Assembly: GCA_037074765.1 (NCBI GenBank)
Contig: JBAMDO010000228.1
Location: forward strand, 1 to 64,000
Origin: Mansonella perstans
Lineage: Eukaryota; Nematoda; Chromadorea; Rhabditida; Onchocercidae
DNA length: 64,000 nucleotides
Direction: 5' to 3'
In this document: piece by piece, positions 43,501-54,500 of the stretch
Layout of the letters: each line of letters opens with the position of its first letter
Position numbering within the stretch: position 1 is the stretch's first letter
Position numbers and translations under genes: made by a program
The notes under the pieces: model-generated
What the model was told of the DNA's origin: nothing
What the model saw: only the letters and a program-made list of their open reading frames with translations
Database searches by the model: none

Positions 43501-45490
43501 CAAGTGGATAGTGCAATAATTTTGAGCCTATGATTAGGTCATGATTTGATTGGTGAAAAATCACTCGTAAGAAATTATATTGATTCCAACTACAATACAA
43601 ATATAAATATCAAGACTCTAGGATAATACAGGATATCATGTAAATGTATCACAGTAACGCTATATTTTGATCATTTTCAGGATAGTGGAGAAAATAACGG
43701 ATATCTCGTTACTTGTCAATCCAATCTTTCTTCTCTATGCAAATTCAAATTTATTGGCAAGCATCGCATTTAATTCTCCACTTGTTTTCTTACCTTCGCA
43801 TGCAACAAATATTGGTGTTACCTCTGGACAATCTGCACACATGATTAGTGCATTCGGTAACGTTTATACTTAGCCTATGAAGTGAAGGCTAAAATTGATT
43901 TTAATTGAATGTTTGACTAAGTTTATAAAACGTAAAGTTGATACAAGATCAGAAGCTAAGTGTAAATTAATCCTTCATTTAATTTTAGTTTAAATTATTA
44001 TACTCAAGTTTATACTGTTTATTATTGATTGAAAATCAGTAATATTATCCTTTGTGTAATTTCAATCATTTTTTTATTATAATTAAATTTAATCAAATAA
44101 AATTTAAGATACAAAATCAGGAGCTGTAATTTTTCGCGAAAATACCGTAGTAGAATGAAAACATAAAAAGTATAGTAGATTAAAATAGGAACAACATTAC
44201 AATTATTGAATAGCATTTAAATACTGCTGTATTTGCATTAATTTTCAAATTTCCGAAAATTTTCTTTTTTCTAGGCTTTATGAATACAATTGGACGAATT
44301 TTAGTTGGATTAATATCTGATCGTAAATTACCGTGCAAATATGGAAAAAATACACAGCAAAATAGATTGTGGATTTATGTGTCATCGTTGGTTGCATCTG
44401 GTTCATTAACAGCCGGCGTAGTCTTTTGCAGTGGTTACATAACTTTAACTGTAAGTCTGAAAGTATCCACTATCCGGAAAGCCACTGTCAACTTAACTAT
44501 TCAATATGAAATGACTATATGCCGAAAACGAATCTAATAATCAATGTGGGATAGCTTTGTAAAATATTTCATTACATTGAACCGTCGAAATCTAATTTGT
44601 ACCTAATTGATCAAGGTGAAGTAATAATGTGTTCGCTTCGCTTCTTTAAAGTATTCAGGAAATGCAAGGAAACATATGAACTTTAGTTCTCATCAGATCT
44701 ACGTTACTATTTCTAATACCGAAATGGTAGTTGCCATCGAATCAAAGTAATAATTAGGGAGCAAAGTTGAATATCAAAACATGCATAATAAAGTTCATGC
44801 TAGTTCTCATTCTCTTTCTTAAGATTTATTCCGGTTTATTTGGATTGACCATATCATTCTACGTATGCCTTACGTCAGTATTGCTTGTCGACTTAATTGG
44901 TATTGAGAAACTGACCAATGGATTTGGCTTAATTTTACTCTTTCAAGGTATCGGTACTGTTATCGGCCCTCCTGTATCAGGTAAGAATTTTGGAAAGTTC
45001 GAAATTATTGAATTATCATGAAATGCAACATTTTGTATCCTTATTATCCTATCCAGTATCAGCAAGAACGTCACTTAATGAAAAAATTTCGGCACAAAAA
45101 GTGATAGATATTGAAATTTGAAAAAAGAATTCCATGCCTAAAATCCAATTTAAAAATTTCTTCTCTTAATTTTTTTTAAAGTATTGTGTTCATTAGTTCA
45201 ACTTCAAAACGTATCATTAACACAAGAATATGAAATGACATTCTTATACCGTTACTACGTTACTCAGTGAAAAGGAAAACCTTTTACAAATATGAAATTA
45301 TAAATTGTACTGTTGGACGGAAGGATGTGCACTTATTATTAATAAAAAATGTTTTCCAGGACAACTAGCCGACTTAACAGGTTCCTACGATATGTCATTT
45401 ATATTTTGTGGTGGAGCATTTCTAATATCGGGTTTAATGTTAGCATTTATACCGCGATTCCAGCAAAAGAGAACAGTATTTGCTGCTTAA
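40555..45490 (+). CDS. SLC16-family (monocarboxylate-transporter-like) membrane transporter
   Basis: Eleven coding exons with consistent phase: 40555-40728, 40923-41071, 41747-41878, 42106-42221, 42344-42468, 42565-42723, 42946-43106, 43681-43856, 44275-44450, 44824-44980, 45360-45490. They encode 551 residues. The N-terminus has the SLC16 signature DGGWGW (24-29) leading into TM1. The second signature, in TM5, reads MYFEKKRSMATGIAVCGAG (146-164). Two blocks of hydrophobic helices flank a charged cytosolic loop of about 135 residues (about 205-345, exons 5-8), the usual 6+6 major-facilitator layout. In the TM8 motif GFMNTIGR, the Arg of MCT1 is kept (Arg405) but its partner Asp is Asn401. Substrate cannot be told; proton coupling may differ. 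I started at Met40555 because it follows a strong acceptor; upstream in-frame Met codons are probably untranslated. Several nematode paralogues exist, so I give no symbol. Confidence 0.92.
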
Positions 45491-46883
45491 TCATGAGAGA
45501 GGAAATAAATATTTTACTTCTATAAAGAGTTGCAGAGCAAAACTTCTTCACTAGAATTCCCAACAAATAGTTGTATGACGTCTTCGAAGTATTGTTATCT
45601 GTTTCTAGATATCTGTTTGCTTTCGATCTGTTATTTTTTAAGTGAACTATATGATAAGTCAGTATTAACAGTAACGTTAATATTTACTTTTCAACATGAA
45701 GAATTCATTTTGAAAAAGAAGAAATATCCTAATAATATCCATGAAAGATTTTCCGTCTTCAGTATGTCTGAGTTTGCTTTCTTACGCCATCAATACATAA
45801 AGATTCACGTGTGATTAATGATATGGAATGATAACATATCCGTGGCTGATGCTAATAGTTGTTCCCTTCCACCATCATTCGTGATGATATTGACCGTACT
45901 TATTTTTGCATTTGTCTAAGTTAGTGCTCCCAAATCTTTCCTTGACGAGGGACTAACTTGGCTTTTTTATTCGTGGCAGTGACCACAAGGTTCAAAAGCA
46001 CAAACTTTAATCAAATTTTTATTATGTCAGTTAAAACTTAGAATACATCATTGGTTTTCCTCGATGTTCCAGCTTGTATCTCTTTTAACAAGTTAGGTAA
46101 TTTAAAACCGGTGCTATTTCTCAAGCTACATGCATATTATCACTTGCTTCCAATTGATTCCTAGCTATGTTTCCAATAGGAAATATATATATATATTTGT
46201 GTATGTTTATATAAATTACCACTATAAATCACCTCGCGGACCATATTTTAATTCTTGCATCGGTTGAAAACCACTAACCTCAATCGTGCTACCTCAAAGA
46301 TTACAAAATGGTATAAACTTGAGGTTACAAAATTTGTTGTTACCTTGAAAGAAAAAGGAAACGAAATCAATTGACATTGTCGTTTCTCTCTTGACTGCTC
46401 TGCAATCAATTAATGGTAATAATTTAGCAAATTGTTTTCAGAGATATCGAAAAAAGTACAGACTACCATTTACATCCTGAAATGAGAAATCATAAAAGGA
46501 AGGATGGACAGAAAGTGCACTGGTTGCTTTATCGAGAAATATCAACAACAACATAATTATACTGCACAGGAAAAATTCCCCTAAAAAAACTACCGTCCTG
46601 AATTAAAAAAAAGAAAAAAATAAAAGGTACCAATTTCCAAATTTCCGGAAGCACAACGATAAAAATATGCAAAATTAATGGTCATAAAAATGATCGTACG
46701 GTAAATTGATATTTGCGCATTAAAATAAATTTTACATATTTTAATGTATAATCAATCAAAGTCTTCAAGAATATAGTAGTACGATAGTTGCAAACATTTA
46801 TTTAAACTCTCAAAACAGTCATATGACATCATTTGAGTATAATAAAACGATATTTGCGCCTTTTCTATCATTTCTGAGTTGTA
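45491..46883. other. SLC16-type gene 3' end and intergenic DNA
   Basis: After the stop at 45490 an AATAAA lies at 45504-45509, so the 3' UTR may be very short. The rest is AT-rich with a short TA run near 46185-46196. I see no supported gene on either strand. Confidence 0.6.
45504..45509 (+). terminator. Candidate polyadenylation signal of the SLC16-type gene
   Basis: AATAAA 14 bases after the TAA stop. It is a perfect match but unusually close to the stop codon. Confidence 0.5.
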
Positions 46884-47319
46884 TCAATAGCAACCTGCCG
46901 GTTGCTTAATTTCTTTCCATTTATTTATTTTACGGCTGTCCTCTTTATTGTGAGAAAAAGCTTGTGGATCCTTGTGAGGTTGTGAACTATGTTGACGATG
47001 AAATGTCCCTTCGGCAGGATTTTGCCATGCCAGACAAAATACCAAAAACTGAAGGATTAGGCCGAAGTGTATCCACGGATAGAATGCAACCCGATTAGCT
47101 TCTTGGGTAATGTCATCCAGAAGAGCAACTTTTATTCTAAACCTTAAAGAAAGATGGAACTCGATTAGGCCATCAATCTAAGAGAAGGATACCCTAACGA
47201 ACGAAAATCTACGACCTGAGCATTTTTCAAGCTTGTTAGACCTTAACCTCTGCACTAAGGAATGGGGATAGTTTTGCGCAGACACGCTGTGCCTCACTTG
47301 AAAAATTCACTACGCAAGC
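46884..47319 (-). CDS. Unrecognised gene, 3' exons; predicted membrane or secreted protein
   Basis: The last exon, 47177-46884 on the minus strand, starts right after a strong CCTTCTCTTAG acceptor and stays open for 97 codons to TGA. It encodes IDGLIEFHLSLRFRIKVALL, a hydrophobic helix around FGLILQFLVFCLAW, then a hydrophilic tail rich in His, Gln and Lys ending in PAGCY. An upstream exon ending in GAG|GTTAAG at 47248 is in matching phase (0) and reads EAQRVCAKLSPFLSAE; its frame is open only back to 47319. Further upstream (47320-47600) several frames are open, including a basic segment RREIRHLYAVTSHRRRYRDH, and I could not settle the 5' end. One membrane span with a soluble tail is seen; I do not recognise the family. 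Confidence 0.45.
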
Positions 47320-47597
47320 TCAATGTACTCATTCAACGTGAATGAAATCCTCCGAATCTTCGTTTACGAAGCTAAACTTGCGTTGATGATCACGATAACG
47401 ACGACGGTGAGACGTGACAGCGTAAAGATGTCGTATCTCACGTCGGAGAGAGATATTGCAAAAATGCATCTTCCTTAGATGAGACTCCAAATAATCGAAC
47501 ATAGTGCTGCAATAGCTATTTGAAGTCTTGATGTAGCAACTTGACACCGTAAACAGGACTGACCGTTCTGTGCGGTGTGTACGTACATAACATAACA

Positions 47598-47652
47598 TAT
47601 GTGTCTGTGTGTGTTTATATGTGTGTATGTGTGTGTGTATGTACGTGTGTAT
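47598..47652 (+). repeat. Imperfect (GT)n microsatellite
   Basis: TGTGTCTGTGTGTG followed by TATGTGTGTATGTGTGTGTG and related units. It lies about 0.9 kb upstream of the LAMMER kinase start codon. Confidence 0.85.
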
Positions 47653-48515
47653 AATTGTACTGCTTTTGTTGGTTGGATTAGAGTTTTAAGTTTAAATTGC
47701 GGGGGAGTGAATGGCTAAGTTTTATTAAATGGTATACACATACAGGGGTATTTTTGTTCTAGAAATGATACAAATTTTGCTTTTGAATTTCGAAAATTTT
47801 TCAAAATTTAAATTTGAAATTTCGGAAAGTTTTAGCGTTACGTTTCTTTTTTTTTTTTTTTTTTTTTCTTTCTGTCTTTATAATAGACACAATTCTACGT
47901 ACATTAGATATTTTAGCAATTAATGGGAAGGCAAAATTATCAAAGTATGCAAATTTGGAGGAATCTTTTTTGTTAATCATTTATATGTGAACATTATCAA
48001 GAGGTATATATATATAATGATTAAGAGTTGTTATCATTGGTGGTTATATGCTATCAGCAAATCATCAAGTAAGTAAAAACTTTGCTTATAGAGAGGGTAG
48101 TACCAATCAAAGTAATTAATTTGATATTTAGTTCATCTTTTGTGAAAATCATTTTATCAAGAAATAATCAAAAATTATTTCTGTATTTTTTATTTCTGGC
48201 ATCAAAATTATTTAAATTAAATTGAAAATCCTTGCTATAAAAAAACTTTGATATGGTAATATTGCTTTGTATGTCATATTGGAAAGTCTGACTTTTTTTG
48301 AAACTGAAAAGTTGAGGAGCCAATTGCTTATTGGAATCATGCACAGGTGGTATTAGTGGTAAAAAAGCGAATGATCAAGCGATTTGTAGAATAGTTTTTG
48401 AAAGACTATTATATGTCGTATTTGCTATTTAATGATAATTCGAAAAATGTGGTAGCTGTTCGTGATTGTGTTACATTCTTTCTAATCAGCCATTGTTTCT
48501 ATCAGAAAAAAAAAT

Positions 48516-48525
48516 TTAATTGCAG
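48516..48525 (+). promoter_or_regulatory. Possible trans-splice or 5' UTR acceptor of the LAMMER kinase
   Basis: TTTAATTGCAG ends at 48525, 66 bases before the ATG at 48592. Confidence 0.4.
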
Positions 48526-48591
48526 CGCTGGGTACTTTTATATTTATCGTTCCAAGGATTTGAAAACCGGTAGGCGAAATATTACGTGGAA

Positions 48592-51500
48592 ATGGGTGGC
48601 GGTCGTCGACGTCGTATTGAACGGTCCTCTAGTAGTATTGATCATCGTTATAAACGGCCACGTAATAGTTCGGAACGACATCGACGGAATGAATCACGCA
48701 ATCGGCGAGCTCGTAGACGATCGTGGAATAAAAAAAATTCGGATCATTTCGTAAGTTTGCTTTATTTTGGAAATATGTCAAGGATTTCAGGCTTATGATT
48801 CAGCGTATGTAATATGTAGGAGTTATCCAGTAAAAGCTTGTATAATTTTTCCACTACCACCTGCATTACTGATCGATATTTTTGCCGACTGATAAATTGT
48901 TGTGGAGAGCGCCAGTTTTCCATTTCAATATGTCGCGAAAGAAAAAATAGCATGTAGGACTGATAATAGAATGTACAAATATATAAGGTGGGAATGCGAT
49001 TTTTGTGGTCGCATTGAATATCACGGTAAAGGAAATATTGAAAATACTGAAAAAATAGAAATAGCTCAACAAACGGATAATACAGTGAGGAGTTCAAAAT
49101 GAAGTACATCAATGCAAGCGGAATTTAACAGTGTGCCATGAATGAGAATAATATTCTTCAACATCCTAGCGTGTTTTAGTGTTTTCTATTATATGTTTCG
49201 GGATATTATACAGTTATCTCTATGCTTTGAGCGATAGTGAGGTGTTAATTTGAAGGTTTTTACCTACCATTTGTTGATAATTTTTATATTTGTATTGAGA
49301 GTTTAGGCAAGATATTTGAGGAAGAAGCAAAAAGACGATTGTATTGTTGTATTAGCTCATATAAGTAATTTTGGATTCAAGTTGCGACACTTTTAAAGCA
49401 TGCATGTTGTAGTGTACCATGGATTTCGATATATCGTATTCACGATTACAAAATTAATATGTTGTGGCTTTAGTAGTTATTTGACAAGTTAAATTCTAGA
49501 ATAAAACAGCATGTACCAAGTTTTAATAACAAAACATTTGGGGAGATTCTACATTATGTCACATCGGGGAGGTTTTGTATAACATCATTGTGAGAAGATC
49601 ATAGGATTTGTGCTACACATCGTCTAGCATTTTATGCAAGAGTATTACAACTAATAGTCGGGAGGAATAATAGTAGCAATCCTACGTAACTTGTATCGGA
49701 TAGAATGATATTCTATTAACCGTCAATAATGATGATATTAAAATAAATGTGGGCTATGATTTTCCGGAGATAAAACTGAAGTTCATTGAAGGTTGCATTT
49801 ATTTTGATAGCATGTGGTATCGCAAAAATATCGCATGAAAGGGGAACCGATGACGAGCTACACTTTATACAATTGGTTTTCTCATCTTGCTCAAGTCCGG
49901 GAAACTTTGTCTGAGTTTAATTAAGGTATATTATCAAAGGCAATTTTGTAACATTTCTTTTTCTTCCCCCATTCACTCTAGAATTTCAAATTATTGAGTC
50001 CACCACATTACAACATTTAATATATTCCAATGGACCGTTTCTTTGAAATTGATTGATATCCACTTCAGAAAATAGCGTGATTTAGGAACATTCCGGCACG
50101 TTATATGGGCCAGAGTAGGACAAATTTTCTGTTATCCATAATGTTATGTAGAGAAGTTAATAGGACAAAGAGACATATAACTGTGTATTCAATGCGATTT
50201 TGTAATATTTGTTAAAATGAATAATGGGCTGGTAGAGGATTTACTACTTAAAAAGTGAAATCTACCATCAATAAGTGAAAAGCGAGATATGTTATGTTGT
50301 GATTTGTTTTTTTAACAGCTCTTTGTTGTAATTTTTTTTTTTTTTTGACAGCTCCTATGTTATGATTCTTTTTTTTTTCTTTTTTTAAAGAACTGCAAAT
50401 AATCGATGAGCATTTTTGTTTCAGTTCAAGTACATAGTATTAAGTGATATTTCAAGTTTTATGGTCATCAAGAAAAGCGACATTCTCATTTCCGTCTCAC
50501 TAAATTTCAACATCATATCCCGTAAGAAGGAAAAGGTTTGGTGGATTTTTCATGTACAATAGATTGTTATTTGTCATTGTTTCGTTTGTAACTATTTGGT
50601 TTTCTACTAACAGCATCAACTAATCAACCGGAAATGATCGATATTTAAAATATCTTTATTATGGAGCAGATCTATGATAGGAAAGGCTACAGCTCTATAT
50701 AACTCGATGCTTCTGTATTATATCGGCGATTTTCTCATTCATCATTTGAAATATGCGTATCACTTTTTCGAAACGATTTGCTGTTATGATTTAGTGGCAT
50801 CTTTTCATCTTACTAAGTTTACTAGCTTGCGTGATACAGCAGCTGCCGGATTGCAATGAATGATTGAAAAATGATTAGCAATGTGTCCTTCTTTCAAGAA
50901 TTGATTACATTGACGTAACATCATCGCAACAAATGAGGCATAAAATTGAATGCTTGAACAGTTTTTGTATTCTTGATTGTTGAAAAATAATAAGTAGCGA
51001 AAAGAGGTTAAAAAAAGGTAATTAGGTCTAACACTTTTTTTTATTGAGGGATTATAGTATTTTATCCAAGGCTGGACTGTTTGATAGCTTCATAGAGATT
51101 TGTTTAATGTCAAGATTAAATTGAATTGGTTCTATGATAGTTAGGGGAACATTTTTTGCGGTACATATCTGTGTTTAGACGGCTGTGATTTTTTATAAAG
51201 CAATGTTCCATTCAGCTAATTGAATTGAAGTTCCAAAACTTCAAAACACGGATTTTTTGATAACTTGAGCGGTTTTTTAGTAACCGCAAAAAATAAAAGA
51301 AATTTCATCTTTGCGTGATCTTTTTGTAATAAATCAATCTTAGTCGAAAAAATGAAAATTTGTTTTGGCTTACTTGAAGCTTGTAAAAAATTTAAACCTT
51401 TTTGGCTTCAATGAAAAATATTTGCGATAAGATAACCAGGACAGGTTCAATGAAGTGCTTGATGATTATGTGCCATCGAAAGATAAGTTTTGAATAGACT

Positions 51501-54500
51501 GGAAAAGGAGCTTCAGATTTTTAGACATCATTTCCGAATATTTATTGAGCACAGGAAGGAGTTAATGAAAAAATCTTAGTTGTTGGAATGATTTTATTTT
51601 GATGCCAATAAATAGTTGTTCATTGAAAGCAGAATTATAGCATCACTTTAATTTGTTTTTTCGCTCACTTTCTGCATTACTCGAATGTTTGACTTTGGTT
51701 CTCGTATTCGTTACCTCTAATTACTGAAAACTATTGTTGCATTGAAATGTTCTGTGTTATTGCGCTTAGCTCTATTATTGTGTGACGTAAGATGTGTAGC
51801 GAACGCGTAACATTACTAATAATATTCTTTTCCAGTTGCTTTCATACTTTTCTGACATTCCAAATAACTAGATATCAAGATAGCTTGCCTTAATTTAAAA
51901 TATTATTAACAAATAACTGATTGACATTCAACGGCTGATGCAAATAGATACTTTGCTTCTTGTTTTGTATTAGTCCTTTTAGTCTTTTTTCTTTAAGTCA
52001 TGATTTTTAGGCTTTTACTTCTTCCTTCTATTTCTTTGTAACAATTCAGAAATAATTAGCAGCTTTTATATTTTACTTTGAGATGAGTTGTTCTGTAACA
52101 CTTATATATCAGTTTTCTTGACTTTTGTTTTTGGCGAGGAAGAGTGAGAAGAAAAAAGAGAAAAAGAAGAATTCATGTATGAAAAGATTTAGACAGAAAG
52201 ATCAGATTGGTCGATCTATGATGTGTTAGATAAAACAGATAACGTTAAGTTACAAGATTAAAGGGGATTATTGCTCATATTTTATAAGATACCGTTAAAA
52301 TTGTTTGGTATTAAATCCAGTGAGTTTTTCAGTGACTCCAAAGATGGTTCTAAATGGAATTTTTCAGTTATAGAAAATTGCTAGAAAAGTGTCAGCTATC
52401 GAAACTCTTTAATCTCAAATAGTTCAACTTTTGAAAGATGTATTTGTGCACGAATTTATATTTATTTATATAAGTATATCCTTCACTAAATATTATGAGG
52501 AAATAGATTCAATTAAATAAAAATAGCGTTTTTAATTTCAAGCTTTCAGTATTTGCTATCTATCGTTTGATTTTATTGACCGTTTCAGGAATAATTTCAT
52601 TTCATGGAATATTCTGTTAATTTATTTTCCACTATCTATGTATTTGAGTACGTACACAAGTACATCTTCAAAAGATTTTGAACTATAGTAAGAAAGAAAA
52701 AAGAAGTGAAGGGAGAAATGAAGAGGAGGTAGCGATTTAACTAGGTAGATGGAGATGAAGCTCAGAAAATATTTTGTACTTGAATATATCAGGATATATA
52801 TATTTTCTTGGAGCTTGAAATGGAAGTGAAATTGAGGTTGAAGACAACGGAACTAATAGGAAATAAAGATGTTATCAGATTCGGTATGTTCGTGATGTTC
52901 GAGGTAGTGAGATGGAAAAGAGGGAGGAGAGTAGGAGTGATGTACAACAGATTGCTGAGGAAAACGCAACAGATTTTGTGGGCTGGGAGCTAAGCATCTA
53001 CCACCGTACATTACCCGTAAGCGTTATGCAGTTAGCAGCATTAAGCAGCCGTCCATCATCGTCATTCGGAGCTTTACCAGAATTTCGAGCACTGAAAGTT
53101 AGAAAGCTAAGGGAAACGCGGCTGTCATATCCGATGAGGACTTCTCTTTATTCTTGATTCGAAGCAACAATTTCCCTGAGCAATAGCAACAGCAATAGTA
53201 GGTGCAGCAGTTTCATTCTTCCTGTTTCTTTGCTTACTAAATCCATCTACCGACTAATCAACAAACTCAACTACTGGCTCCTTGCTCTTGGTTTTACATT
53301 ATTTTTGAAATCAGCTCTTGTTGCTGGTATATTTTTGTGTGGGTATTAGATACTGTGTCGTGCCGCTCTAATTCTACGCTGATTTAATTATTGGTACTTC
53401 TATCATTGCTCTACTGTTTTGTCCACAAACCATCGTCATTACCATCATTAATTCGATTTATGGCAAGTGTGAATCATCACATGGAAAAGATTAATTCTGG
53501 ATAACTGGCCAGTAGAAAGTTGGTGCTGTGACATTGTTATTTCTGCATTCGGTACTGGTTGTGGTAACGGTGGTGGTGGTGGCGGTAGCGGTGGCGGTGG
53601 TGGTTTTACTCTTAAACAGCCAATATTTCATCCTTCCAGCTTCTACCCCCATTGGCCCCTTCCAAGTGGGTCCAAACACCACCAAAATCACCGACATTGA
53701 CTGCTGTGTTCCCACAGTATCCGTTGAATGGCTTTTGCCGGTTGCCGCTAACACAGCTTAAGCAACCGGTTAATTATCCTACGGAGCCGGAATCTCGGGA
53801 AGTATCCAATCCGTTGGACTTATCAGCTCATACACCCGTAATTAAGCACTATTATTCGCACCGGATCCCGCAACACGCCACCTTAGTACCGTCACCAATT
53901 CATCACCTATCCTCACTTTACTCTTTCAGTTTATCCATATCTCCATCATTACGCTCCAATCCATTTCCGCATCCACCCTATTTTATCAGCGGACTGTCGT
54001 CGAAACCGCCGGGGCAGCAGCAACTCATAAATATGCCACGTCGTGGTTTTGACAGCATACGGCGAATGCCGATCGTGGTAATTCCACGAAAGAGAAAATA
54101 TAAAAATTACGTGTCTAGAAGACGTAATACGCAACTTTTTGCTAGTCTGCGTCGTTGTCTCTCCGACCCAGTATTATATCGAAGTTACAATCGTTGGGAA
54201 GGCCTATCGAGGCCTTTTTCTCCAGAAAAACCGTCACCTTCATTTGCACTTTCTATCCATGCAGCACCGATTGCTGAAATACCTGAAGCGGCTTCCTTTG
54301 ATGATTCAACAGTGAAGGCTAAAACTCGGACCGGGAAGGAATTCGCCTCATTAATGTTAAAAAAATCAAAACTCAAGGAAGAAGAAGTGATTTCTAGAGA
54401 ACTGACAAAATCCATAGTTCGGAAAGGTGAAGAAGATGAGGACGTAAGACATAAAGGTAACCAGAAGTTATCAAGTGCTTTTGGTTTCGAAATGAGCGAA

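Larger units (their letters stand above)
47320..48591. other. Intergenic region between the minus-strand gene and the LAMMER kinase
   Basis: 47320-47600 is less AT-rich and probably contains 5' exons of the minus-strand gene. A GT-rich stretch (about 47598-47652, mixed TG/TATG units) follows, then AT-rich DNA with a long poly-T run near 47849-47867. The kinase promoter should lie here, but no element is clear. Confidence 0.5.

Noticed and set aside
48762..49112. Minus-strand 116-codon ORF and + strand ORF with CDFCG
   Set aside because: Overlapping frames in an intron, no splice support, no recognised domain; a transposase relic was considered but no motif supports it.
53491..53761. Thr-rich and Val-rich ORFs on the two strands
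   Set aside because: Produced by the GGT/GGC repeat just upstream of the acceptor at 53639.
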